Assembly: GCA_033032175.1 (NCBI GenBank)
Contig: CM065309.1
Location: forward strand, 21,886,001 to 21,950,000
Length of the DNA stretch: 64,000 nucleotides
From: Saturnia japonica
Lineage: Eukaryota > Arthropoda > Insecta > Lepidoptera > Saturniidae
Direction: 5' to 3'
In this document: piece after piece, positions 21,661 through 33,120 of the stretch
Position numbering within the stretch: the stretch's first letter is position 1
Layout: the number at the start of each line of letters is the position of its first letter
Translations under genes and position numbers: made by a program
The notes under the pieces: model-generated
Seen by the model: the letters and a program-made list of their open reading frames with translations, nothing else
Databases searched by the model: none
Told to the model about the DNA's origin: nothing

Positions 21661-24600
21661 GTTTGAATTTTTATGATGTCACAATGATGGCTACTTACAT
21701 AAGTATACACTACGTTCAACTTTAAGGGAGTCAAGAGCGTAATGGGGCGGCAACGATAACTTGCCGTTTACCTCATCATGCTTCAGTGCTTTTTGTGGTT
21801 GTATTACCAAAATGTTCACACTTTCCCTCGTGAGTTGCCTATAATAGATTTTTAGTTATATTTTGTCTTTGAAATAAATCTGTAATTTGTAAAGTTTATT
21901 CCGGTTCACTTTTATATAGATTTTGCTTTTAATTTATCTTTATCGCATATCACTGATTACAATGATGGAAAATGAAGATTATTTTTATGGATAATCTTAT
22001 ATTCTTCTATTAAGTAGGCTACAGAAAAAAGTAGTACATTTAGTGCTTTGAATAACTTAAGTTACAATAAGGTAGAGAAGATTAATTAAGAATATAAAAA
22101 TATTATATTCATTTATTTACTTCCTGTATAACGTATTTTATCTTTTTTTTTATTGTATTTTAAGAAATCTTATACGAAATTAAGACTTGTGTGAAATACG
22201 CTTTAAAAACCATAAAATTTGAAATCAAACACGTTACCTTCTATTTATTGGCATATTTATGTTTTCACAACACACAAGTACTCGTACTTCCACGTTTATT
22301 ACGGTTATGCGTCTTTATTGGTACTTTCGACTACCTCACTCTCGTATTTTGAATCAATATCATGAACATTAACTTTTATTTTCAGAATTCATCCTATATT
22401 ATTGCTAAAATTGGATTTGTTTGTTCTAGGGACGAGAAGTCTGCGTTGTTGGAAGCAATCCGTTTGGGCAGTTGTTATACTCATTCAAATGGATTTCATA
22501 GTTTGATTATAATTATGTCGTGTACTACCAAATGTTGGAATATTAATTAATTTGATAAATTAAATGAAATACATTGTTCAATTTAATTGTTTACTTGAGT
22601 TCAAAACTAAAGACTTTATAATGATTAATACTATTATATTAAGTTATACATTTATATAACATAAAATGAAACATATCAACTTAAAATTTTTCTTCCATAT
22701 CCCATAACAAAAAAATTGAGTGAGATTTATATTTATAATTTTCGATGATAAATTAAACAAGTATCTAGAATTTAAGAGACAATGTAAATTTACCTAAATC
22801 TACGTTATACGTTTGCTTTCAACAGTTTCTACTTCGTCTATTTCCTATTGTCTGTCTGATATTAGTATAATTTGAAATACAGGTTCTCTTTTTAATAATT
22901 TCATATTATACAAAATTACAGCATTGATATTTATGAAATTCATTTTGAGTTTTATTTTATTTGCTCATCTGCTTATTAGAAAATGCAAAAGTATTTGGGT
23001 TTGGTATTATATAAGGGTATCTATACACCTTTAACTATTTATCTACCTCTTTAACTTACTTTGGAGTTATAAATGCAACTTAGCATACGCGCTATGGATA
23101 ACCGTCTACAATAGAAAAGGTCGTGACGGAAAAACCTCACACTTTTTTTCGCTTAGCCCCCATCCGCCAAGTCCGTATCGTGTGATAAGGAACTTCGTTC
23201 CAAAAATAATAAATATTTCAAAATATTAGCATAATATTGTATAAATTCAAATTTAATTCCTACATTTTTATTCCCCCGAGACTATACTGCTGTATGAATA
23301 TTATTCATAGAATTTAATTATGCGCTGTTTTATAATCTCATTTACATAAGTTACATATATTTTATACCCTTTTAGACTGTATATAATAAAAACATCACAT
23401 TTTGTCACAGAATACATACTTAATAATTGTTTTATTGAAATTATGTATAATTTAGCAAATGTGCCAAAGACATTTTATTTTTAAAATTTTAAAATAGTTT
23501 CTAGGTCCGTGTCAACCAGTATTTTTCACCGTCAGTTTTCGTTGAAAACTCAGGTCAACTACTAATTCACATAACACAATATGCGGCTATTAGAAAAAGT
23601 AAAGTTTACGTCTCAAGCAAATTGAATTGTATTACTAATTCATTTTTATGTTAAGTATTTTAGTCGTATATTTATTTCTATATATGTTACTATGTTTATA
23701 ATATTTTAAAAGAAAACACTAGTCATGCGCAACCAATCAAAAATCTCTGACTTTCATTCTTATCCTATACCGTAATTTTTTCTAAGATATATCTAGTCTC
23801 TAATATAATAACACAAATAAAAGTATGAAGTTGAAGTCGCCAATTGTTTTGATCAAGTTTATTTTCTGTTGGAATCAAATTAGTCAAATCAAAAATCAAT
23901 GTTGGATCAAATATTTTCCCTTGGAATCAATACGTTATTATAAAATTATAGATTATTTAATTTATCTTTGTAAGAGAAATATTATAAATCTCAAGCTTGC
24001 TCTCTCACGCATGTCGAAATTTAAAATGTAAATAATCAAAAGATATGCACGAAAGAAGGTATAAATAAATATTATTATTAGTATATAAGTATATCAGAGT
24101 AACGTTTAAATATTTGTTAATTAGATTTAATGTATAAATTATTGTGTCTTTTATTAAAAATAACAGATACATAAATAGGTTCTTAAGTACCTATAATGTA
24201 CATAATATGTGATTGTAACGTTGTAAATAAATATATTAAATAGTACAAAATTTTATTTCTTATCGTGCCTCGTCAACAAGAAATTGATAAAAGTTATTGT
24301 AACTGTAGACAGTTATAGTATATTAATTATGGAATTATTTGACACCGCCTCGATGAATACACTCCACAATCCTTTAATGAATTTAAGTTTAGTCGAACAT
24401 CGTGACAAAACCATAAATATGACTTTCAAACGCAACTGTCGGACCACACCGATATGAGCTTCGTGACAAATTTTAAACTTTAGTAGTAGCTAGCTAAGAT
24501 AAACACTTGAGTCTCCTAACTCATTTGCCATACATATTTTTGTAACAAACGATTTTTGTAAGCGAAGGTGTAGTTAAAACAAACGTGGGTAAATACGTTT

Positions 24601-24850
24601 AATGGCAATTAAAGCTATCGTAGAAAATTTTGTTTAAGCAATTACTAGCATGTATTGGCGTGAAATTTATCTTTCTTCTACCATTTCCTACACTTTTTGA
24701 CCAGCATTTTTTTGCAGCAGTTGTATTTTCTTTGTAGGTACTTGTAGTTTTTGTATAGGAGGATATACAGAATGACATACATTACATACATACATACATT
24801 ATCCTTTTACAAGAATATTAAACCGAGGAAAAATTGTAGACTGATGATTA
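21661..24850. other. AT-rich DNA; no gene seen
   Basis: Only short fortuitous frames (22362-22550, 23825-24031). No repeat pair or RNA gene was recognised. Confidence 0.5.
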
Positions 24851-24854
24851 AAAT

Positions 24855-24960
24855 CAAATCAAAACCAAAACGTTTTTTATTTGATTTGGGCTCCAAGAAG
24901 GCACTTATAAAATTTAAAATACACTACCGGTTCGGAAAATAGCCCAGTCATCGGAATAAA
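24855..24960 (+). repeat. LINE/SINE tail repeat, family Y (copy 1)
   Basis: Contains TTTATTTGATTTGGGCTCCA, AGAAGGCACTTATAAA, and CACTACCGGTTCGGAAA. Related copies are at 45903-46080 and 54958-55030 (TTTATTCAATTTAGG plus AAGAAGGCAC). A common lepidopteran 3'-end repeat. Confidence 0.65.
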
Positions 24961-25099
24961 AATTGAATATAAACCATTTCGTTGGTTACATCCAGTGTTT
25001 ACCATATAACTTTAAATGCTGTTTAATTGGTTAACGATGAAAAATGTAGAATAGATGTAATGGAGATAGGTCTCGGGAACATATTTTTATCAGATGTGT

Positions 25100-25480
25100 T
25101 TCAATTACAATCACATGTCGTGGTTCATGGATCTGAATGCTGAGCAGCGAAAAGAACGGATAAAAGAAGATTGTATGTGTCAGAGATGTCTAGATGTCAT
25201 AATATTGATAATTTGTGGTCTAACTATAATGAATAAGATTAGGAATGATAATATCAGAAGAAGTTTGAAGAACTTTCTCTGATACCAGAGACAGAGAATT
25301 TGAGTAATAATTAGATAGCTTTTTATGAGCATGTCATAAGGAGAGATGGAAGGCAAATAATTAGAAGTATGAAGGTGGACGGATATAAGATTACAGAAAG
25401 ACCGAAGAATGTAGTGGATGGGTTGTGTGAGGAATGATATGTATCGTGTGATGATAGTTGATACAGAAGACTGAAACAGA
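25100..25480 (+). pseudogene. RTE-type non-LTR retrotransposon, C-terminal remnant
   Basis: Broken frames read as the end of an RTE-clade reverse transcriptase protein. IMNKIRNDNIRRSLK corresponds to the family's D-R-I-R-N-E-Y-I-R-x-S-L block. Further on, frames give the YGHVIRRD-like block, then VDGY and a K-x-W-M-D-C-V-R-N-D-like block (near 25415-25440). Several stops and frameshifts interrupt it, so it is a fossil. Confidence 0.7.
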
Positions 25481-26440
25481 AAAATGTATTCTTCCAAACT
25501 CACATAATTGAGATAAGGGAAAAAAGAAGAATTAGTAATAGTTTTCTACGTAGATTTCACTTCATGCAAGGTTTTTCTTTTGTATAATTTCCTAAATAAT
25601 AATCGCACCTAGATAACAAAATATATCAAGTTTTGTAAATCGTTTACCAATTTATAAAGGTAACTTAAGGTAATAATGCTCTTTTGTCCACATAAATACA
25701 ATAAAGTTGATGAATTGACTTCAATCGCATAAATATGAGAATTTATCAACAATTGCCGATATTACACTCGCTTTATCAAAAATTTATTTAAAAGGCCCGT
25801 ATAGGATGAACTTACTTCACAATTTATAGACGCCGTAAGTAGTCCAGGAAGAGAAAGTTGAAAATTTCTGTTAAACCTTTAAAAATAACATATTATCTAT
25901 GTCGATAGCAAAGATCATTTTGAACTGATCTGATTCCAATTTAACTACGTCCTTAACTACTGTAATCAATTTCAATAAAGGTTACGACTTGTTAGGACGA
26001 CAGTCTGTGGGTCCTTTTTTTTAAAAAAAAGGCAATGTTCACACACACACTTTTATTGATCACGAAATACACCTGGTATTGACTCGGCAAGATACATAAT
26101 GACTGATTTTATTGTAGAAGCAAACACACTTTTATATAAAAGCAAAATCTGCTAAGTTAGAATTTTTGAAGAACATTATAGATTCATAACAGATCACGTT
26201 ACGCATCAAGTAAAGTGATAGAATATTCTGAAGATTTCATTTTTATACAGAATTTGGTTGACAGGTTCCTGTTCCTGCATTACATGACCTTATTATCACT
26301 AACATTTACTAGCTTGATAGGAAATTGTAATTTAAGATCTTTACTTCTCACCTCATTGGAGACCATGGTTCATATTTCTGCACCACCGAAAGCATATATA
26401 TAGTTTGATCCTAGGTAGCAATAGTTTTCTTTATTTACTA
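25481..26440. other. AT-rich DNA; no gene seen
   Basis: No recognisable gene or repeat. A short frame at 26215-26403 looks fortuitous. Confidence 0.5.
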
Positions 26441-26445
26441 CCTTT

Positions 26446-26735
26446 TAGATCTGACAATACTGTTAGCCTTTAGAGCCCTGAAGCCGCTGCGGCTTTTACA
26501 GCTTCACCGAACTTGGGGGCGAGCGCAGAGGGTACTCAGCCGCGAAAGTTTTGTATGACTCGCACGAGGGTGCCAGAGTGGCCGAACCACGGCACGGGCG
26601 GTCGTCACGAATGCGAATAGGTCACGATCTGGCTAATTCCCTGCTCCTACGAATTCGAGCTAACTAACATATACTCATATGCATGTTCCCCTCCTCCTGG
26701 GAAGAAGGAGGGAAACATGCGTATGTGTATTTAGT
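26446..26735 (+). repeat. Dispersed repeat, family Z (longest copy) with a hairpin end
   Basis: CTGTTAGCCTTTAGAGCCCT and CGGCTTTTACAGCTTCACCG recur at 33712-33800 and 50085-50165, and in weaker form near 34200-34300. This copy continues through a GC-rich region (to about 26640). A hairpin follows at about 26678-26733, where ATGCATGTTCCCCTCC pairs with GGAGGGAAACATGCGTAT. Confidence 0.65.
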
Positions 26736-26769
26736 GATCGGAATAGCATCTACCCGCGACTTCATTCGC

Positions 26770-26960
26770 GTTAATCTATACTAATATTATAATCCCACAC
26801 TTCTCCACGGCATGAAAACAAATGGCTGAACGCGTAGTACTTATATAAATCATAGTTTCTTACAACTTTTATTAAACGAAGATTTTGTGATAACTTTTTT
26901 TTATATATAGATCACTGGATCCTTACCAAAACTTTAATTTTTTTTATCTAAATCTATCCA
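26770..26960 (+). mobile_element. Helitron-like 5' end, fragment
   Basis: CTATACTAATATTATAATC followed by AATGGCTGAACGCG matches the style of the 5' ends of short non-autonomous lepidopteran Helitrons. Only the first part can be recognised. The assignment comes from remembered family features, not comparison. Confidence 0.4.
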
Positions 26961-27312
26961 GTAATTTTTGCGTAATGCTTTTACAAAGCAGACCTCTATC
27001 ATTTTATGTATTATAATATACGTACATTTAGTTGAAATAATATCTAGTGGTATTAATATATATATTTAAGGTTATGATGTTTCCTAAGTTGTATTTATTT
27101 CCATGAAAAAATAACTAGCCTTTGTATGAATGAGTTTATATTGCGTCATTAATTGATTTAAAAAAATCCTCCCAAGCCTTGAGAGTATAAAATGACTCCT
27201 AATAAAAACTAATTAACTGTAACATAGTAACAACATTTTATATATATAATTTATAATAAAAAAATATCAGTATATGGTAAGCTATATGCGAGAAACCATT
27301 GCAAATAATTAA

Positions 27313-27540
27313 TTAAAGCCGTGATATCCGAGTCCGACCCTGCCGAGGTCTGCAGACAATCTTATCAGGCATTTTCACTTCCTCCTGACAGACGTTATCG
27401 GTAACAGAATCGATGGTTCGTTTTAATTGATTCTCCACTTTCAACGCTCTACAATCGGGCTCTTTGTCTTTTTCTAATCGGAATTCAGGGTGAGTCGAGC
27501 CGCCATCGCGCCGCGTCGGGGACCACCCACGATTTTTATT
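27313..27540 (-). CDS. Unassigned exon-like coding frame with stop
   Basis: The minus-strand frame ending at the stop 27313-27315 is open for at least 75 codons and has the look of real protein in otherwise AT-rich DNA. It is GC-rich at the start (GWSPTRRDGGSTHPEFRLEK) and then mixed and charged (PDCRALKVENQLKRTIDSV). It goes on with three cysteines and ends RPRQGRTRISRL. No in-frame methionine lies near the beginning; the first is about 20 codons from the stop. So if coding, it is a terminal exon spliced from an upstream exon at higher coordinates, or a piece of a mobile element. A possible acceptor on the minus strand lies near 27575. I do not recognise the protein. Confidence 0.35.
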   Translation of the reverse strand, partial: NKNRGWSPTRRDGGSTHPEFRLEKDKEPDCRALKVENQLKRTIDSVTDNVCQEEVKMPDKIVCRPRQGRTRISRL

Positions 27541-27989
27541 TAAAAGAACCCTCGGTAGAAAACGAATAAAATACTGATAAAGTGGTTATTGGGAAAACAA
27601 CGCACAAAGACGGTTTGTTGGTTTGTGCGATTGTTTAGACGTTCACGTATTTATATAACGTTATGTTCTTTGTGCTGTTGAGTAAATTTGAACAACAATA
27701 TTGTATGTGGTTATCAATGTTTACTGGAATATTTATTATTGACAATAGTTATTTGCTCGAATGACCCGGGTGACTGTAATATTATTTTCGGTGCCTTTCT
27801 TTTGAAACCTTAAGATATTTTATTCAACATTCAATATATTATTGGATAATAAAAGAGAAAATATTTGTCCTCACTTTTGCACTACCTATAGTTTGGTGAC
27901 TTTCATGTTAATTTGTGATTTGCGTTATACTAAACAAATTATATCTCTAGTAATTAAATATATATTATATATTTATACCTACTATATAT

Positions 27990-28885
27990 ATACTAGCTGT
28001 GCTCCACGGTTGCACCCGAGTAAATTTTATCTGACAAACACTGAGCCGCAAACGCACCCATATACCCTATTAATTGTTCTCCCCGCAACTACAAATTATT
28101 TGAAATTTTCATTATCTCCTAAAGTATGTGTCCAAATGACATACTCTAAAAGGCAAAATTTAACTTCACAAAATTGTCTTTATGATGAAGTAACTTTTGT
28201 TCGTAAGGATTAATATGTCATTTAAAAAAATATAATGCTTATAAATCACTTTTTAATTTTCAACAAATCTTTTTCACAAAATACCTTATTGTGGCTTATG
28301 TTTATGAGATAGGCATATGCTTTAGCGGACTTTTATTAGATATACTAAGGACCAATATAATTGTAGAACGTTATATTTCCGTATCATTATCAATTACGCC
28401 AGCGCACGCGGTTATGTAGTTCGCGAGGGCTTCCACTTCGGACTTACGTAACAAAACTCAATAATTAAAGCTAGCTAGAAACTGTAGCCTAATGTTATAT
28501 AACCTATACTATTCCTCGTGAGTCTGGCTATCATATAAAAAAGAATTTTTCGAATCCGACTGGTAGTTCCAGAGATTAGCGTTAAACAAACAAACAAAAA
28601 ACTTCTCCACTTAACAGTTTAGACAATTTTTAATGAAGATAAACTTCGTCTTTTAAAGCATGTTATTTGGACGCATAGTTTGAGAGATAATGCATAAATA
28701 GAACAAAATAAATAAATTAGAATAAAGCAACACTCGGCTCGGTCTACTATGTCTATAGTAGTTAGCGGCGAGAACATTCTGACGGCCCGATAAACATATA
28801 GTCTTTATTGAAGTATTATAAATCATCAATCAGTAATTTCTTTGTAATTATATGCGGTTGAAACCACGGGGCACAGCAAGTAGTA
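27990..28885. mobile_element. Non-autonomous element with inverted ends, Helitron-like interior
   Basis: The left end CTAGCTGTGCTCCACGGTTG and the right end, whose reverse complement reads CTTGCTGTGCCCCGTGGTTT, form approximate inverted termini. The interior includes ACTGGTAGTTCCAGAGATTA and ATACTATTCCTCGTGAGTCT, also found in reverse at 30040-30160. CAACACTCGGCTCGGT recurs in the same direction near 30550. The 123-codon frame overlapping its left end (27842-28213) is repeat-derived. Confidence 0.55.
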
Positions 28886-29605
28886 CAGTATAATAAGAAC
28901 TCATTTTAATGAGGCTTTTCACGCTTTTTTGTAATTTTGACATATCTATTTATTCTTTGTTTGTGTCAATTTTACGAAAAATGTAGAGATAAAAAATATA
29001 ACTAATTTTAGGTATTAACTAGGTAGCCTTAGATTAATGATTAGTCGCTCGTGCTTTCCAACAGCATTATTAATCTCTAAGTTTATATCCATTTTCAGTC
29101 GCCAAATTATATATCTGTGTGATATAATCAATATAATTAATCCCAAGCTTAAAATAGCAACCTTAAGCCGTACCGTGGATAGTAGAGTACTGTGAAGTTG
29201 TCTGCAGACTGCGGTTTTAACGTCAATTAAACTCCCTCCTTTCATACGGCTAGTCGGTCTAGGAATCTACTGAACTATATCGGAATCCTCCTGTACCGAC
29301 ATTTAAATAAACTCCACTTGAAACAATATGTGGTGGAACGAAATATCTAAGGAAATGAGCAGGAGAATAATGGCTGCAAACAAATGCTTTTATGGTCTAT
29401 TGTATTTATTTTAGATTCCTCTATAGCGATATTAATATTTTCCATCTTAGTCGTAATCAGTTCTCAAGTCGGCCCTTACATAGTCTAAAACGTAATACAT
29501 ATACTATAATAGAACCATAAAAATTGACTTAGCTACATATACATACATACTTATTATGTAGGTAGATAAATTCATTCAAAAAAGTATAAGGTATGGATGA
29601 TTTGT
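28886..29605. other. AT-rich DNA; no gene seen
   Basis: A 76-codon minus-strand frame (29015-29245) has no recognisable content. Confidence 0.5.
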
Positions 29606-29609
29606 TTAT

Positions 29610-30020
29610 GGTTCCAAATTATTTTTCTTCACAATGGCGCCTTCCAACTGAACCGAAACCGAAAAAACCACGCCAAAGTCGATAATAAGTCAAAGTCATG
29701 TTGACTGTTTTTTTTTACTATCGCGGTGTTGTACATTCGGAATTCATACTGGAAGGTCAAATAGTAAATAAAATATATTATTTGAGCGTTATGCTGCGTT
29801 CAAGAGAGCAAATTCGACAAAAAAGGACAGATTTGTGGAAAGAAAATTCTTTGATTTTGAACAATGATAATGCGCCTTCGCACAAGGCCATCACTGTGCA
29901 CGAATTTTTGACCAAAAACTCAACAAATACCATCGAGCCAGATATGACTCCAGCCGACTTAATACGTACGTAGAAGACTTAAAGGAGAATTCGCGACGGG
30001 AACTAAACTCAATTCAGGAA
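29610..30020 (+). pseudogene. Mariner-type transposase fragment
   Basis: The frame 29698-29973 encodes VVHSEFILEGQIVNK, YYLSVM, RKRTDLW-like and NDNAPSHKAITVHEFL blocks. The aspartate in NDNAPSH is the second catalytic residue of Tc1/mariner D,D34D transposases. The third region is truncated by a short deletion (expected Y-S-P-D; only PDMTPADL remains). Frames just outside continue the similarity weakly. No terminal repeats were found. This is a different mariner lineage from the elements at 9.7-12.1 kb. Confidence 0.85.
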
Positions 30021-30029
30021 AAGACGTTT

Positions 30030-31090
30030 AAAAATATTTTGATTATTGGATTTTTTGTTTGTTTGTTAATCACGCTAATATCTGGAACTACCAGTCTGAT
30101 TCTAAAAATTATTTTTGTATATGATAGCCAGATTCATGAGGAATAGTATAAGTTATAGTAATCTAAGTATCTAGAATTAAACTACGCGTCTCAGCTAGCC
30201 TTAAATATTGTTTTTTTTTTTTTTTTTAAGTAAGCCGGAAGACAAAGCGCTTCTGAACTCCTTTATCCGCGTGCGCTAACGTAATGGTTAATGATACGCA
30301 AATACAGTGTTCTACAAAAATATTGGTCCTTAGTACATATAAAAGTCTGCGATACCATAATACCTATATTTATATATAATCTACAATTATTGAAAATTAA
30401 AAAGTGATTACTAAAAAAGTGAATACTATATTAATCCTTACGAACGAAAGCTTCTTCGTCATTAAGACAACTTCATGAAAAAAAAGTTTGTCCTTTACCT
30501 ATAGCATGTTTTTTGGACTCGTAGTTGAGGAGATAATGAAAATTAAAATAATTCAACACTCGGCTCGGTAGAACATGGTGTGGTGAAAACCAATATACAG
30601 TGTAAACTCTTTATAACGTTATCCTTTATAACGATAAACTCCCTATAACGTTAAAGTGAGTCCAACTTGGTTGGTTTGCGTTAAAACCCACATATTGAAA
30701 CACTCTTTATAGCGATACGCCATTCTCTATTACGAAGAAATGTGTTCATATTTTTAGACAGTAAATATTTATTATCCGTATTATTGTTTATGTTAGGTTA
30801 TCAGGTAACAAAAGACTTTGAAGCTCCGAAACATCCGAGGTCGGTCTAGCTTTTAACTCCATATAATGATAACTCTCTATAACGACAAAAAATGCTCAGT
30901 CCCTTGAGTTTCGTTATAAAGAGTTCACACTGTATTTTAATACCACAAGAAAATGTTACTAAAATTATATTGTATATAATGAAGTATTATGAATAATTGA
31001 TATAATTTATTTTAAACTAGCTGTGCTCGTGGCTTCGCTCATGTGGACTACAAAATGCTTATTGTGGGTGTTCCTTAGTAATAGATCCTT
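30030..31090 (-). mobile_element. Second copy of the 27990-28885 type element, interrupted by a MITE
   Basis: Blocks matching the 28300-28600 region occur here in reverse (30030-30430). Blocks matching 28640-28870 occur in the same direction on both sides of the MITE at 30598-30932: AACACTCGGCTCGGT before it and GAAGTATTATGAATAATTGA after it. The right end is CTAGCTGTGCTCGTGGCTTC at 31017, a family X terminus. The structure is complex, so limits are approximate. Confidence 0.5.
30598..30932. mobile_element. 335-bp pogo/Tigger-like MITE
   Basis: Inverted ends CAGTGTAAACTCTTTATAAC and, on the other strand, CAGTGTGAACTCTTTATAAC, each flanked by TA (30596-30597 and 30933-30934). The motif CTCTATAACG/CTCCCTATAACG repeats inside both ends. 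A CAGT...TATAACG terminus with a TA target is typical of pogo/Tigger elements. No transposase frame, so non-autonomous. Confidence 0.88.
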
Positions 31091-32840
31091 AAAATAGTGG
31101 TTAGATATTATTGAAAACCACCGTAAGACTGTCAGTGTCATTGTTACAGCTTAAGATAGGATAATGGTGTTTGGTATGTATTTTGGACTTACGGAATTGA
31201 ATGCACCGTCACTAAATGAGCACTCACTTTCTTCACTTAATATTGTTAATTTTTCTATCTTTTTTATTGAATTGACCGGAGCACTCGCGAGGCCATTTAT
31301 TGTTCGGTAGATTTTTTAACCGCCTTCCCGTCGATGATTGATTGTTTCTCTCACGCTAGAGGGCGCGAGTGAGTCTTGTGTTGCGCGGTCGCGCGTGGCG
31401 CTGTCCGCGGCTCATTGACGGGAGATTTGAATGTGGAAGGGAAAGGATTAAGCTTGTTCAGTCATGGTAATTAGCATCATTGGTAAATGACAATGTATTA
31501 TATTAGTTAAGCTACCAAAATGAAAAGTTAATGCCTAAAATATTTCCTATATGAAAGGACCCGATAGGATCCATAATCTTCAATACATTTTCATGCATAC
31601 TTTATGAAATATATTTTACCTACCAAAATATCGTTGGGTGAATATCAAAAGTAATATCATGTCCAGACTCTCATAACATAATGTTAGGGTGGGTACAACG
31701 TAAGGCCGCGCCGCGCCGCCGCGCGAGTTCCACATGAAAAGCCGCCCAGTCTGCTACGAGCCCGCCCGCGCCCTCTAGCGGTGACACTTGTAAAATTTCA
31801 CGCTCGGTTGCTTACTTTATCTCCCTAGCTTATACAGATCATATCTTATGGTTCCACTGAAAATATTATGTACACATTTTCTTTTGAATCTAACCTAAGT
31901 ATAGCGATGGGTTGTAAAATCTAGACTCGATGCTTATTTATTTTTTGGTACGACTGGATTTTATTGGACATTTAAATAGGTTGCCTGCAAGATGAGATCT
32001 TCAATATTTGTTTAAAATATTGTGTTTGTATTTTTATATTACCTATTTACACTGATATTAAATTTGTTTGATAAACAAGAGACAGAGCGATCAAATTTTT
32101 TAAGATTTGCATTTATTACTTGTGTATATACTTTTATTTCTACATATATAAATATGTACATATGTTCTTGTATGTATTTATATTTATTTCTACTTTATTT
32201 ATTTAGTCTACTATTATATATTTGTATTTAAAGTTTATTACTCACCTATTTTTATATTTTTCAGTTTGGTCATTATTGTTTTAAATTTAACTTCCTATTG
32301 CACTAGGTACCGACAATAATATTTTTTCTACATAACCGCTCTTTAGCTGGAAGAAAATGAATGAAAAGAAAATTCTCGCCAGTGTGCAAACTAAAAGCGA
32401 AATAAAGTATTTATTCATTCATTCATTACTTATTAGTGTTGTCATGTTTTATTCTAATTGTGTAGTAAAACATTAATCAACTAATGAATAAAATTTACGA
32501 CTTAATGATTTTCCTTGATAAGTTTAAATAGTAACGATAATAATGCTGCAAACAAAAACTTACATAAACATACATAAATGCTTAAATAACTGCAGTGCAA
32601 TATTAATTTGATGAGTTGCCTACATCTTTCTAATTTCGGAGCATGCATACATAAATAAAAAGTCATAAAATCCATTTTCAAATAATGCTACTGGGCGGCA
32701 ATTATCATAATACAATAATTAAATGAACTAAATATCATTAAAAATATATTATATTCATGAACAATAATTATTATGTATATCATTTATTGATCAATTACAT
32801 TTGTAAAAAAGATAAATATAATATTTAACTGTATGAATAG
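31091..32840. other. Repeat-rich DNA with two GC-rich patches; no gene seen
   Basis: GC-rich blocks at 31310-31435 (contains GCTAGAGGGCGCGAGTGAG) and 31695-31790 (GCCGCGCCGCGCCGCCGCGC, then CGCCCTCTAGCGGTGACAC) stand out from the AT-rich surroundings. Similar CTCTAG-centred blocks suggest related repeat ends. No open frame is convincing. Confidence 0.4.
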
Positions 32841-32859
32841 TACTAAGTACTAGATTCTA

Positions 32860-33120
32860 CAGTTGACATAGTATCAGTGTTGGAAATGTACATTAGCTCG
32901 CATCGTGAAATGGCGAGATCGCGGGAAGGCCTGCCGGCGCAGGTGCTGTCCCCCTTCCGCTCGGCCGGATAGCTAGTGCGGGCACGCAGAGTAGTCGTCA
33001 TCGTGCGTATGAGTTTGGAGAGCGCTACGTAACAAGTAATTTTCGGTAGTGTCTTAGTTGGATTTTGCCTTGTATTGTATAACGTTGACACGCGAATACT
33101 ACGTCGCGAACCTTCTCGAA
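32860..33120. other. GC-rich island with open frames on both strands, unassigned
   Basis: A 100-codon minus-strand frame (32843-33145) runs through a GC-rich core at about 32900-33010. On the plus strand ATGGCGAGATCGCGGGAAGG opens a 20-codon frame ending in TAG. No domain is recognised. It could be an exon, a first exon with promoter, or a repeat. Confidence 0.2.

Noticed and set aside
27842..28213. 123-codon plus-strand frame
   Set aside because: Crosses the left end of a non-autonomous element; the second copy does not preserve it.
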